From the NCBI GenBank assembly GCA_016710585.1, contig JADJVN010000034.1, positions 1-30,000 on the forward strand: a DNA stretch of 30,000 nucleotides. The letters are read 5' to 3'. Below are positions 1 to 10,781 of this stretch, piece by piece. Both the position numbers and the translations under genes were made by a program. Below the pieces are notes generated by a model. The model worked only from the letters and a program-made list of their open reading frames with translations. It ran no database searches and was not told the origin of the DNA. Numbering within the stretch: position 1 is the first letter of the stretch; the number at the start of each line of letters is the position of its first letter. Origin of the DNA: Saprospiraceae bacterium (GTDB lineage Bacteria > Bacteroidota > Bacteroidia > Chitinophagales > Saprospiraceae).

Positions 1-732
1 TTTTTCGGTATATTCCCATAAGAGCTTGCCTTTGGTGTTCATGCTGAAGTATTGAATGTAGGAGCCTCCTATGCGCATGGAGGTGATAAAGCTGGTATCT
101 GAGTTTTTGACGATTTCACCTACATCTGTCATTTTGTATGCTGGGTCAGGTATTAAGTAATTGTAAGACCATATTACTTCGTTTTTGTCATTGATGGCGT
201 TGATGTGTGTGATGTTTTTGTCTTTTGCTTTTGGGTCATACCTAAGCGCTTCTGTGATGATTAGTTTTTCTTTGTCATAGTACAAAACATTGCCACCGTA
301 TTGGTAAACAGAATCAGGAATGGGAATAATGATTCTTTCAATTGAGTCCAAATTTTTTGAAATTTTATAAAGGTGTTGGACTTCATTATCAATGGAATCG
401 TTGTCCCATGAGTCATCTCCAGAAGTTACTAATTTATTGTCAATATTCAATAGATTACTATAAGCACCCATTTGGATTGAGCGATTTAGTTTATAGTATT
501 CTTTTGACATGATTAAGTTGCCAGATGTATCAAATTTAGAAATAAATGAGCATTCTTTGTCATTGTCATAACAGGTACATCTGCTTTTCAAATATATTGT
601 ATCATTAATTACCGCATGCCTCATAGTGCTTTCATAAGCAGGATATATTTCAAAGCTTCTAGACCATCCTTGTGCGGATAATTTTTGATTTTGACAAAAC
701 ATAAAAAGTATTATGAATGAAAGTGCTTTCAT
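1..732 (-). CDS. secreted protein, N-terminal part (cut by window edge)
   Basis: An uninterrupted frame of 244 codons runs from an ATG at 732 off the left edge of the window. It starts MKALSFIILFMFCQNQKLSAQ, a typical signal peptide (Lys, hydrophobic core, cleavage near SAQ). The mature part is rich in Asp, Asn, Ser, Tyr and aromatic residues and alternates short phrases such as KFDTSGNLI, NIDNKLVTSGDD and SMNTKGKLLWEYT. These resemble the repeated blades of secreted beta-propeller-like proteins of Bacteroidota, in which each unit describes a value or event. A CTC-type Cys cluster (RCTCYDNDKEC) lies near residue 55. No enzyme motif is visible. Such proteins usually end in a T9SS sorting domain, but that part would be outside the window, so export by the neighbouring SprA is inference. 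A matching promoter lies 87-116 bases upstream of the start. Confidence 0.75.
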   Translation of the reverse strand, partial: MKALSFIILFMFCQNQKLSAQGWSRSFEIYPAYESTMRHAVINDTIYLKSRCTCYDNDKECSFISKFDTSGNLIMSKEYYKLNRSIQMGAYSNLLNIDNKLVTSGDDSWDNDSIDNEVQHLYKISKNLDSIERIIIPIPDSVYQYGGNVLYYDKEKLIITEALRYDPKAKDKNITHINAINDKNEVIWSYNYLIPDPAYKMTDVGEIVKNSDTSFITSMRIGGSYIQYFSMNTKGKLLWEYTEK

Positions 733-818
733 AAGTTGGATTTAAAAAGTAGCTTGTAATCTAAAAAATATTTCAAAATCCACAATTGTTAACCCTACTA
801 AAATGTCAATATAATTTT

Positions 819-847
819 CAAATATAAATGTAGAAAATTATTTCAAA
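819..847 (-). promoter_or_regulatory. Bacteroidota-type promoter for the 1-732 gene
   Basis: Read on the minus strand, a TTTG element (847-844) is followed after 17 bases by TATATTTG (826-819). This is a full match to the TAnnTTTG -7 element of Bacteroidota primary-sigma promoters. It would give a leader of roughly 80 bases before the ATG at 732. It lies back to back with the start of ruvA, so the two genes diverge from this gap. Confidence 0.5.
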
Positions 848-868
848 ATTTGTTTAAATGAAAGCATC

Positions 869-1453
869 ATTGGTACCCTCCGCGTAAAAAAACAAAACTT
901 TTTTGTTTTAAAAATTAAAAGGGTGGGACACAAAATTAAGGTTGGTTGAATAAATTTTCCCATCTTTAGTGTTTGGATAAAAAATGATTTGGGGTTTTGT
1001 TGATATAAAATAATTTTTTCGGAAGACAGCCATACTTTGTTTGGGTTTTTTCAAGAAGAAGAAAGACAATTATTTTTGCAGTTGATTTCTGTGAGTGGAA
1101 TAGGTGCAGGTACGGCCCAATTGGTCTTGTCTGCTTTGAATCCGGATCAAATAAAAACTGCTATTTTGCAAGAAGACGACAGAACATTTGGCAAGGTTAA
1201 AGGAATAGGTCCGAAAACAGCCAAGCGAATTATAATTGACCTTAAAGACAAAATTTCAAAAGAACCTATTAATTTATCTGGCAATTTGCCAAGTGGAAAC
1301 AATACAATTAGGGATGAAGCGTTATCTGCTTTGCTTGCTTTGGGTTTTTTAAGACCAGTTGCCAATCAAACGCTTCAGAAAATATTTCAAGAAGAACCAG
1401 AATTAAATTCTGTTGAATTGGTGATAAAGAAAGCACTTGGCAGACTTTCATGA
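869..1453 (+). CDS. ruvA: Holliday junction branch migration protein RuvA (frame interrupted)
   Basis: RuvA forms the tetramer that binds four-way DNA junctions and recruits the RuvB motor for branch migration in recombination and repair. The intact part (about 1004-1453) carries EDSHTLFGFFQEEERQLF, then two helix-hairpin-helix signatures (VSGIGAGTAQLVLS and VKGIGPKTAKRIIIDLK) and the small domain III at the C-terminus (EALSALLALGF ... VELVIKKAL). The N-terminal OB-fold starts at IGTLRVKKQNFFVLKIKRVGHKIKVG (869-946) in the same frame. In-frame TGA codons stand at 947 and 1001, and the 55 bases between fit the family only if the frame is changed and restored, so several indels are likely there. 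No ATG is in frame: ATT at 869 (or ATC at 866, perhaps a miscalled ATG) sits where the family's initial M-I-G should be. The total of about 195 codons is normal for RuvA. ruvA next to sprA is a known Bacteroidota arrangement. Confidence 0.85.
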
Positions 1454-1504
1454 GCATATTAACAAAAACAAAAATTGGTTTTTTATCGTAAGTAGTTCAG
1501 AGTA

Positions 1505-1536
1505 TTAACACATAATATTTTTCTATAATGTGTTAA
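1505..1536. repeat. perfect 9-bp inverted repeat in front of sprA
   Basis: TTAACACAT (1505-1513) and ATGTGTTAA (1528-1536) are exact reverse complements separated by 14 bases. The right arm overlaps the first bases of a TAAATTTG promoter element (1534-1541). It could be a regulator-binding site for sprA or a weak AT-rich terminator for ruvA; there is no clean T-run directly after it, which favours the former. Confidence 0.55.
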
Positions 1537-1563
1537 ATTTGTAACCAGATATAAACAATCTGG
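1534..1563 (+). promoter_or_regulatory. putative sprA promoter -7 element and leader hairpin
   Basis: TAAATTTG at 1534-1541 matches TAnnTTTG exactly. No convincing TTTG -33 partner is seen at the usual distance. Just downstream, around the expected transcription start, CCAGAT (1545-1550) and ATCTGG (1558-1563) form a 6-bp hairpin with a 7-base loop in the sprA leader. sprA starts at 1607, leaving a leader of about 60 bases. Confidence 0.45.
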
Positions 1564-1606
1564 CCTAAGAACGTTTAAGAAAAACCGAAACGCAGACCTG
1601 AATATT

Positions 1607-4600
1607 ATGAATTTTAAACAACTGATGTTCTCTTTTGTATTGACTTTGATGGCAGGTGTTCTGTCATTTGCAATGCTGAATACTTCTTTGCATTACAAAG
1701 TACAATTTCCTGTTGCTACCTCTGATGCAGTAGCCACGGATACAATTCCAGAGAATAAATCTGAGTTCCCTCTATATAAACCTAAACAAATTATTGACCT
1801 AAAAGATCCGTCTTCTGTAGAAAAATCTGAAGAATATGATCCGACAACTGGCAAATACAATATAATTGAAAAGATAGGAAGTGAATATTACAAGGCTCCG
1901 ACGAGTATGTCTTTTGATGAATACTTGCAATACAAATCTAAAAAACAAGAACAGGATTACTTTGATTATTTATCTGGTGTTTCAAAAGGCGATAATAAAA
2001 AGTTTGATGAAAAAAATCCACTTGCAAAATATATTCCTGCCAAAAGTTTGATTGATAGACTATTTGGAGGCACAGAACCAGTTATAAATCCTACTGGAAA
2101 TATTGACTTGACATTCGGATATGATTATTCTAAGGTAGAAAACCCAACTTATCCTATTCGTAATCAACGCAACGGTGGTTTCAATTTTGACATGAATATT
2201 CAAATGAATGTTACTGGTAAAATTGGAGAAAAACTAAATTTATCTACTCAATTTAATAACCGTGCAACATTTGATTTTGAAAATCAGATGAAAATAGATT
2301 ACAACAGCACGAAGTTTAACGAAGATGAAATTATTAGATCTATCGAAGCAGGTAACGTGTCTCTGCCTCTTAAAAGTACATTAATCCAAGGTAATACTGC
2401 ATTGTTTGGTATCAAAACAGAGCTCCAATTTGGATACCTTCGACTTACTGCGGTAGCTTCTCAACAAAAGTCAAAAAGAAAGAATATTGAATTAAAAGTA
2501 ATCATGATGTGTTTGAAAAATCACTCGTCAACCTTCCACAAATTAATTCGCTTTTCAGGCTAAATAAAATTGAAGTTTGGGTGACAAACGATAAAAATGT
2601 TACAGAAAAAGTGAGAGATATTGTAGCCTTGACAGATATAGGAGAGACAGATGAAATTACCAATACCAATCCGCAATATCAAAACCTGTAGCTACTAGAA
2701 ACCCTGATATTTCAGGAAAAGAATTGCCTGCCAATAATTCTAATGATATTTATAATGACGTTACCAGCAGGAGTGATGTGAAAACTATAAATAGGGCAGT
2801 TGCGACTTTAACAGGACCAGATTTTAAGTTTAATCAAATAAGAGATTTTGAAAAAGTTAGGGCAAGGTTGTTGGGTGAAAATGAGTATACCGTTAACAAA
2901 GAATTGGGATTGATTTCAATGAACATCAATCTAAAGCCAGCTGATGTACTTGGTGTAGCCTATGAATACTCTTATAATGGAAAGACATATAGAGTTGGTC
3001 AGTTAAGTACAGAAAATCCTAATAATCCGGATACTTTGGGTGTGCTATTTGTAAAAATGCTAAAAAGTACTACTCCCAGAGTTGACTTGCCTATTTGGAG
3101 TCTGATGGCCAAGAATTTCTATTCTATTGGAGCATATAATGTAGACCAGGAAGATTTTAAGCTTGACATATTTTATGAAGATCCAGGAGGAGGCGATAAG
3201 CGATTTTTGCCTTCATCAAATCTTGAAGGTGAGCCATTAATTCAAGTGTTTGGTCTAGACAAACTGAATAAACAAGGAGATCCCTATCCAGATGGAGTTT
3301 TTGACTTTGTTTCAGGACTAACAGTAAATACCAGATCAGGCCGAATCATGTTTCCTGTACTTGAGCCATTTGGATCATACTTAGGCAACAAAATTGACAA
3401 CCCAAATCTGCGGAAAAAGTATGCCTACAATCAACTTTACGACTCGACGGTAACGAGGGCAAGAGAATACCCTGAGTTGAACCGATTTACTATGAAAGGT
3501 TTTTACAAAGCAGGTGCTACTTCTGACATCTCCTTAGGTGTATTTAACTTGCCTCAAGGTAGTGTAACGGTAAGAGCAGGTGGAGTAACACTTACGCCCA
3601 ATGTAGACTATACGGTAGATTACAATACTGGTCGAGTGAAAATATTAAATGATTCGTACTTGCAATCGGGAGTACCTATTAATATTTCATTTGAAGACAA
3701 CTCCTTGTTCAGCTTCCAAACTCGTACCATGTTAGGCTTGCGAGCAGATTATGCGGTTTCTAAAGATTTCAATATTGGTGCGACTTATTTGAATCTGTTT
3801 GAAAGACCATTTACTCAAAAAGTAAATATAGGAGAAGACCCAATTAATAATAAAATATATGGTGTCGATCTAAACATGAAAAAGGACCTTCCTTGGTTGA
3901 CGAAAGCAATCGATAAACTGCCAATGGTCCAGACAAAAGATATGTCTTCTTTTAATATCTCTGCAGAAGGGGCCGCATTAAAACCTGGACACGCAAGTGC
4001 AGTTAATGAAAGTGGAGAAAGTGGAGGAAATGTATATATTGATGACTTTGAAGGAAGTACCAATGGATTTGATATTCGACAACCTGCAACCAATTGGGTA
4101 CTTGCTTCTGTGCCTCAACAAGCAGGGTGATGATAAAATGAACTTTTTCCTGAGTCAAAATTGATTGATGACTTGAATGGTGGTGTTAATAGAGCAAAAC
4201 TTTCTTGGTACCGAATTGATGAAACTGTAAGGGCAAGTGCACAGAATCTTGACAATTATGTGGCCGCCATTCCACAACGAGAATTGTTCCCTAATCGACA
4301 GATACCAACTGGATATAACCAGAATATCCAGACATTTGACTTGCATTATGAGCCAAATTTAAGGGGACCTTATAATTATGAGCTTCCAAATGGTACTCCT
4401 TATTCAAAAGGATTGGAAGATAACGGTAATCTAAAGCTTCCAGAAACTCGATGGGCGGGAATCATGAGGAACTTACAAAATAACAATGACTTTGAAGCTG
4501 CAAATTATGAATACATGGAGTTTTGGGTACTTAGCCCTTACATTCAAAATATTGATAATTCTGGAGATTTGTATTTGAATATTGGTAATATTTGAAGATA

Positions 4601-7600
4601 TTCTAAGAGATTCACGTTTATTTTCTGAAAATGCTTTGCCAAATGATAAAAATCCACAATTAAAGACCGATAATACAGCATGGGCCAATGTGCCACGTGT
4701 TCCTCCAATAAATAATTCATTTGATGCAGACCCAACAGTTAGAAAACAACAGGATGTTGGCTTGGATGGTGAAAATGACGACGGGGAAAGAGCAAAATTT
4801 ACCAAAATTACTGATGCATACGAGAGTTCCGGATTACTTCAGGATGCTAAAGATGCCTTTAAAGCTGACCCTTCAAACGATAATTTTATAAGTTTTCAGG
4901 ACCCAAAGTGGACGGCAGCTACCAGTATTTTTGATCGATATTCTAGGTACAATGGACAAGAAGGCAATAACCAACCTGCACAAAACGGCTTGGTCAACAG
5001 CTCTACCCAAAATCCCGATTCAGAAGATGTTATAAATGACAATACCCTTAATGAGGCAGAATCTTATTTTGAGTATAAAATTCCACTTAAGCCAGACGGA
5101 AACGGTGGACTTGCCGCAAATCCATATATTGTTGAAAAAATTGATGGTCCTGCAGGTTCAGGAAGAGTTTGGTATAGATTTGTAGTTCCTATTCAAGAAT
5201 ACACAAGAAAAGTGGGTGGAATTCAGGATTTCAGAAGTATTCGTTATGTAAGAATGTACATGAAAGGTTTTAAACAAGAAACAACCTTGCGTTTTGCTAC
5301 CTTAGAACTAATCAGAAGTCAATGGAGAAGGTACACACGTCCGTTTTCTTCTGTTTTGACAGTTGATCCAGGTGACAAAACCAAATTTGACGTAAAGTCG
5401 GTAAGTATAGAAGAAAATAGTAAAAAATTACCTTTTAACTATGTTACACCTCCAGGTATTGTACGGGAAAATACCTTGAGCAATGCACAAGATTTGCTTC
5501 AAAACGAACAATCTATTGCTATAAATGTTTGCAACTTAAAAGGTGGTGATTCACGTGCTATCTATAAATTGTCTGGTATGGATCTTAGGGTTTTCAAAAA
5601 AATGAAAATGTTTATCCATGCAGAATCTGACGAAAAAATAAAGCCAGGCGGGCTATCTGTATTTTTGAGATGCGGAAGTGATTTCCAAAATAACTATTAC
5701 GAATACGAAGTGCCTATTGAGTTGTCAGATCCTGAAACTAAATTGATTTCGGGGACACCAGAATATGCTGCAGAGGTGTGGCGAGTAGTTAATAATTTGG
5801 ATGTTGTTCTGGAGTTGTTTAAAAATGTGAAATCAGCAAGAAATAATTCAGGAAAATCTTTGACCGATGTTTTTGAAATAGTAGACCCAAATTATCCAAA
5901 TAATAAGGTTAGGGTAATTGGTAACCCAAATTTAGGCTTGGTAAAGGGCTTTATGCTTGGTGTTAAAAATAACGACCTGACGCCTCATTGTGCAGAAATT
6001 TGGGTCAATGAATTACGTGTTAATGGTTTTGATGAAAATAGTGGATATGCTGGTCTAGCTCGTGCCGAAGTAAAACTAGCGGACATAGGACGTGTCAATG
6101 TTGCTGGAAATTTTACTTCAATTGGATGGGGCTCACTAGAACAAAGATTGGCAGAAAGAAAACGAGAACAAGTAGTTCAATACGATGGAGCAGTGGAATT
6201 GGAGTTAAGTAAATTCTTGCCACCCAATACGGGTTTGAAAATCCCGTTCTTGGCACAGGTTTCTAACACAACCAAAACACCACAGTACGATCCTTACGAT
6301 TTAGATATTCCGCTCAAAGAAAAACTGGCAGGAATTTCAGATAAAACTGAAAGGGATTCGGTTCGGAGTAGTGCAGAAGATTATACCAATATTAAAGGCT
6401 TCAATTTTACAAATGTTAGAAAAGAGCGAACGAATACACAGTCAAAACCCAAACCGTGGGATGTTGAAAATTTATCGTTGAGCTACGCTTATACGCAGAC
6501 CGACAAGCATGATCCAATAGTTTTAGCTGACCAGATTAAAAATTACCGCGGATCATTAGATTATAATTTTACAAGGCAAGTCAAGTATGTTGAGCCTTTA
6601 AAAACCTTGCTAGGGACTAGTAAATGGTTGAAACTTTTTTCAGATTTTAACTTTAATCCTTTCCCCAATGGGTTTGTATTTAGGAATGCAATGGATCGTG
6701 ATTTCCAAAGTACTACTTACCGATTTGCAGGAACAGACCCTACCAAGAATACATTTTATGACAAAAGGTGGAGCTGGCAACGGAATTATAGCCTAAACTG
6801 GGATCTTACCAAAGCACTCAAGATTACATTTAATGCTAACAATACTTCTGTTATTGATGAAAGACAAGAATTTGCTCTCAATCCAGAAACTAATAAAAGA
6901 TATACTGCACAAGAAAAGAAAGATTTTATTTATTCTAATCTGGGAAAATTTGGGCGTACAAGAATGTACACACACAATATAAGTGCAAATTATACTTTGC
7001 CTACTAAAGCAGTACCTTTTCTTGATTGGGCCACCATACGAGCCAATGTAGCATCTACATATAGCTGGAATGCAGCATCTCTTAACACCGATTCTTTAGG
7101 CAATATAATTTCAAATAATCAGCAAAGACAATTGAATGCTGAATTCGATTTTGAGTCAATTTATAGCAAATTCCCTTACCTCAAAAAAATTGACAAACCT
7201 TCTGCCAAACCTAAGAATTCTGTAGATAGAAGAGGTGTCAAAAAAGAAATTTTGGATGATAAAAATAAAAAAGGAGCTGCTGATGGCGATTTGGTAGATG
7301 CAAAAGGAAAGAAGTCAAAGTCTAAAGAAAAGAAAGAACGTGAGATTACGCTTGTAGAAAAAATCTTGATACGACCACTGATGATGGTAAGAAGAGGTAG
7401 ATTGAGCTACTCTGAAACCTTTAACAATGTTGTACCTGGTTTTACGCCAAAAACCAAGCTTTTGGGCTTAGACAATGATTTTAATGCACCTGGAGCTGCC
7501 TTTATAGTTGGAGAGCGCCCAACTGACAGATGGCTAGATGAATCTGCCGCTAAAGGTTGGATTACACCTAGTATTTACCTCAATCAACCAGTAACAAGAA

Positions 7601-8762
7601 ATTATATTCGTGAAATAAATGGTCAGTTGAAGCTTGAACCATTTACTGATTTCAAGATAGATGTTGATGCAAAACAGAATTATTCCCTTAATAGGCTGGA
7701 AGATTTCAAACGTCGTTCGGTAGATTCTGGATTTCAACATTTATCAGTAAGAGAAGTGGGTTCTTATTCAATATCCTTTCTATCTATTAATACATTGTTT
7801 AATAACGATGTTAATGGGCTGTTTAAAGTATTTCAAGACAACAGACAGGTGATATCACAAAGACTTGGTCAAGGTGTGCACCCAATTGATTATATTTATG
7901 GCAATTATACCAAGGGATTCGGTAGATATCAACAGGAGGTTTTGGTGCCTGCTTTCTTGGCAGCATATACCAATACAAGTCCTTCAAATGTAGTCTTAAA
8001 TGAAAATTTGTTTAAAAAACTTCCTTTGCCAAACTGGAAATTATCCTACAATGGATTGAGCAAATTGCCATTTTTAAGCATATTTTCACTTCTCTCCATA
8101 TTCCACACGGGTATTCATCTTTGTTGACAATTAATACTTTTAATCCCAATGCTTTCTATAATCCTGACGATCCATCTGCCCATACGCAGCCATTAACTGG
8201 CAATTATTTTTCTAGATTTGAAATTCCTGCAATCGTTATATCTGAACAATTGAGCCCATTGATCGGTATTGATTTGAAATTGAAAAATGAGATGAGTGCA
8301 AAAGTAGATTTGAAGAAGTCTAGAAATCTTCAAATGTCGTTCATTGACAATACACTATTTGAAACCAAAACTACGGAATATGTATTTGGGTATGGTTATA
8401 GAATAAAAAATATCGACTTGCCATTCTTGGTAAAAAAGGCACCAAAAGCAAAGAAAATCGACAATAAAAAGTTGCCACCAAATCCTAAAGTGAAAGCAAA
8501 TACTGGACGTGATTTGAATATTAAAGTAGACTTTTCTTATCGTGACGATATTACAACAAACCACCTTCTGGATCAAGATATTAGCAACCCTACTAGAGGT
8601 TCTACTACTATAAGAATAACACCAACAGCCGACTATCAGCTTAATAAACGATTGAATCTGAGGTTGTTCTGGGAATATACCCGAATATTGCCCAAGACCA
8701 CAGAGTCATTCCCAACTACGAATACTTCGGCGGGAATAACGGTAAGATTTTCATTGAAATAA
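1607..8762 (+). CDS. sprA: T9SS outer-membrane translocon SprA/Sov (frame interrupted)
   Basis: SprA (Sov in Porphyromonas) is the giant beta-barrel that moves type IX secretion cargo, including gliding adhesins, across the outer membrane. About 2,385 codons from ATG 1607 to TAA 8762 match the family size. The N-terminus is a signal-anchor-like segment (FKQLMFSFVLTLMAGVLSFA). Then come the family phrases GNIDLTFGYDY, GEKLNLSTQFNN, NKIEVWVTND, YIDDFEGS, IWVNELRVNGF and, near the end, IRITPTADYQLNKRLNLRLF and FPTTNTSAGITVRFSL, typical alternating strands of the barrel. A Lys/Glu-rich insert (KGKKSKSKEKKEREI) lies near 7300. The frame breaks near 2490, 2684, 4120-4145 (two), 4590 and 8082. At 2684 (AAAA for AAAAA) and at 4120-4145 (GGG for GG, AAAA for AAAAA), single homopolymer bases restore it. 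Near 2490 a stretch of the family seems to be missing. The pieces otherwise join without loss, so I treat it as one gene. Confidence 0.93.
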
Positions 8763-8765
8763 TTG

Positions 8766-8799
8766 AAATGGGGAAGGATTTAATGCTTTCCCCATTTTT
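8766..8799. terminator. hairpin terminator after sprA
   Basis: AAATGGGGAA (8766-8775) pairs with TTCCCCATTT (8788-8797) over 10 bp around a 12-base loop, and the T-run 8795-8799 partly overlaps the descending arm. It sits directly behind the sprA stop and between convergent genes, so it probably ends sprA transcription. It may also serve the opposite strand. Confidence 0.75.
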
Positions 8800-8826
8800 A
8801 AATGAACATGCTCCACAATCTTCTTA

Positions 8827-9696
8827 TTAATTTTTAATAAAAGGATATAAGCTTTGTGCTCCGAATTTATTGTTCAAAAGTAAGTAGTAATTACCTTCGG
8901 AAAAATCTTGCAATTCAATGGATTGCGATGATTCTAAATCGCCTTGTAATACTTGGATTCCTTTAACATTAAATATTTGATATTTTATACTAGTAGGATT
9001 TTGCATTTGTATATTGAGTAGCCTTGATGCAGGATTTGGAAATATTTTTGCACTTATACTCTGTTGTTCATTGGTTGCGGTGACGAAGCAGTCTTTTACC
9101 CATGAATTCATATACAATAATATACCGTTTTCATAAAAACAAGAAATTCCATCCCAAAAATAATCAGTCGAACAAAATAATGAATAGAGTTTACACAGAG
9201 GATCATGAGTAGAACCAACCCCGTCAATCCAAGAATCATGGACTAGAAACGGGTTGTCTGGTTCAATAATATTACTTAAATTCCAACGTTTTCTTTTTTC
9301 TCCATTAAGTATTAGTATTGTGTCAATATAAAGAACTTGTACACCGCATTTCATTTGTGTATTATAAAATATAGTATCTCCGACTTTTGACCCAAAATCG
9401 TATATCAAATGTTCAGGATCATTAGGGTCTTCATAATAAACTTTTCCTATTGAATCTTCACGAATGATACCGATTTTATGCCAGTATAAAGAATCTTTTT
9501 CTAACGTTTCATACACTTCGTAATACTGTTTTCCATCTTTAAAAAAAGGGTATTTACAGGTTATTGTTGAGTTTGTATAGCCAGGTGAAAACGTTGGCGT
9601 TTGATATCTGTGCCATACGCGACCTTCTTTTACAAAATGTTGACTATACAATTGAAATGTGAAAACAAGCAATAAAAGTGTAATGATTGGCTTCAT
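8827..9696 (-). CDS. secreted protein with T9SS type A C-terminal sorting domain
   Basis: I choose the ATG at 9696, since MKPIITLLLLVFTFQLYSQ is a clean signal peptide. An in-frame ATG at 9726 would add ten charged residues in front. The middle, about 200 residues, is of no family I recognise: it is rich in Tyr, Trp and Asp and includes PFFKDGKQYYEVYETL, DSLYWHKIGII, VGDTIFYN and HDSWIDGVGSTHDPLC, with five or more Cys. The last 80 residues form a T9SS sorting domain: KIFPNPASRLLNIQM, YQIFNVKGIQVLQG and IELQDFSEGNYYLLL are the usual strand motifs. This domain directs export through SprA, whose gene ends 64 bases away on the other strand. A function in adhesion or matrix is only a guess. The reading frame is intact. 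Confidence 0.85.
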   Translation of the reverse strand: MKPIITLLLLVFTFQLYSQHFVKEGRVWHRYQTPTFSPGYTNSTITCKYPFFKDGKQYYEVYETLEKDSLYWHKIGIIREDSIGKVYYEDPNDPEHLIYDFGSKVGDTIFYNTQMKCGVQVLYIDTILILNGEKRKRWNLSNIIEPDNPFLVHDSWIDGVGSTHDPLCKLYSLFCSTDYFWDGISCFYENGILLYMNSWVKDCFVTATNEQQSISAKIFPNPASRLLNIQMQNPTSIKYQIFNVKGIQVLQGDLESSQSIELQDFSEGNYYLLLNNKFGAQSLYPFIKN

Positions 9697-9783
9697 GTTA
9701 TACTTTTTAATAGGTGATTTAATCAAATCAATAGTTATTAACTGTCCAATTGTATAACGACCCCGACTTAATTACCCCAAATA

Positions 9784-10178
9784 TTAGTTTAACTTTCCTG
9801 GCACAATGAGTTGAAATATGGGAATTTCAACATCGAAAAATTTATTATCTTCTACATTAATCATTTGATAAGTACCGTACATCTGTCCCATTTCGGTTTC
9901 GAGCTGTGACCAACTCAAGTATGTATGAGCATCACCTGATTCAATAATAGGTTGTTGACCTATTACACCTTCGCCTTCAATTTCACGATAATTGCCATTC
10001 GAATCAAAGATAAACCATTGCCTTCTAAGCAGTTGTACACTAAAAGGATTATTGTTTTCAATAAAATTTTATAGGTAAAGATGTACTTGTTTTCCTTGAC
10101 GTTAGAGTATTCGTGTTGAAAAAAAGTTTCAACACTTATTTTAACTCCCTTGGTTACCAAAGTCTGAACTAATCCCAT
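9784..10178 (-). CDS. apaG: ApaG family protein (one frame break)
   Basis: ApaG/DUF525 is a small immunoglobulin-like beta-sandwich protein of unclear biochemical role, genetically tied in enterobacteria to Ap4A metabolism and Co/Mg resistance. The start is ATG 10178 (MGLVQTLVTKGVKISVETFF). The strands IFTYKI, VQLLRRQWFIFDSNG, REIEGEGVIGQQPII, MGQMYGTYQM and FFDVEIPIFQL follow, and the gene ends PGKLN then TAA at 9784. The conserved EGEGVIGQQP and GxMxGTY motifs are all present. One base is missing near 10068: adding a T to the TTTT run gives ...TYKIFIENNNPFSVQ... and one frame of 132 codons, the normal size. The gene follows gmk with a 39-base gap and probably shares the yicC-gmk transcript. 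Confidence 0.88.
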
Positions 10179-10217
10179 AGTGTTTAAATTTGGTGGAAAG
10201 TTACAAAAAAGAATGTA

Positions 10218-10778
10218 TTATTTTATAAAACTAGCAACAATATTTTCTGCTTCTGCCAAAGCGATATCAAGAATATTGTTTACGATTACTTTGTCAAACT
10301 TATCTTTAAAGCTCAATTCGAATCGTACTTTTCGCATTCTCTTTGCAAAAGAGGTTTTATTTTCAGTCTTTCGATTTTTTAATCTTTCTTTGAGAACTTT
10401 AAGAGAAGGCGGAGCAATAAAGATTGAAAGTGCTTCTTCACCATATATTTTTTTTAGGTGTAAAGCACCTTGAACATCGATATCGAATATTACAGATTTG
10501 CCTTCCGCCCATAACCTGTCCACTTCAGATTTTAAAGTGCCATAATATTGATTTTCATATACTTGTTCATATTCTATAAATGCTTCTTTCGCTATTTTGT
10601 CTTGAAATTCTTTAATGCTCATAAAATAATATTCTCTGCCATTGATTTCATGTGTTCTTGGCTGACGAGTGGTAGCAGATACTGAGAAAGCTAGATCTGG
10701 AAAAGTAGCCAATAAGTGTTGAACTATGGTGGTTTTGCCTGCGCCAGAAGGAGCAGTCACGATGAACATTTTATGCAT
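10218..10778 (-). CDS. gmk: guanylate kinase
   Basis: Gmk phosphorylates GMP (and dGMP) with ATP to GDP, an essential cytosolic step of guanine nucleotide synthesis. The protein has 186 residues, a little short of the common 190-205. The Walker A loop is APSGAGKTT (residues 9-17). The GMP-binding region has SATTRQPRTHEINGREYYF (about 34-52) and the Glu/Tyr of EAFIEYEQVYENQYYGT. The Walker B-like strand is SVIFDIDVQGA (about 92-102). The lid has the Arg-rich LKERLKNRKTE, and RMRKVRFEL supplies further conserved Arg. The ATG at 10778 lies three bases after the yicC stop, so translation is likely coupled. A yicC-gmk pair is common in many bacteria. The frame is intact. Confidence 0.96.
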   Translation of the reverse strand: MHKMFIVTAPSGAGKTTIVQHLLATFPDLAFSVSATTRQPRTHEINGREYYFMSIKEFQDKIAKEAFIEYEQVYENQYYGTLKSEVDRLWAEGKSVIFDIDVQGALHLKKIYGEEALSIFIAPPSLKVLKERLKNRKTENKTSFAKRMRKVRFELSFKDKFDKVIVNNILDIALAEAENIVASFIK

Positions 10779-10781
10779 TCG

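Noticed and set aside
3815..4805. Minus-strand frames of 60-110 codons opposite sprA
   Set aside because: The opposite strand carries recognisable SprA sequence throughout, and these frames have no family features.
1607..8762. sprA as a set of separate small genes or a programmed-frameshift gene
   Set aside because: The pieces join into one family-length protein by single-base homopolymer repairs. The break sites share no common slippery motif plus downstream structure.
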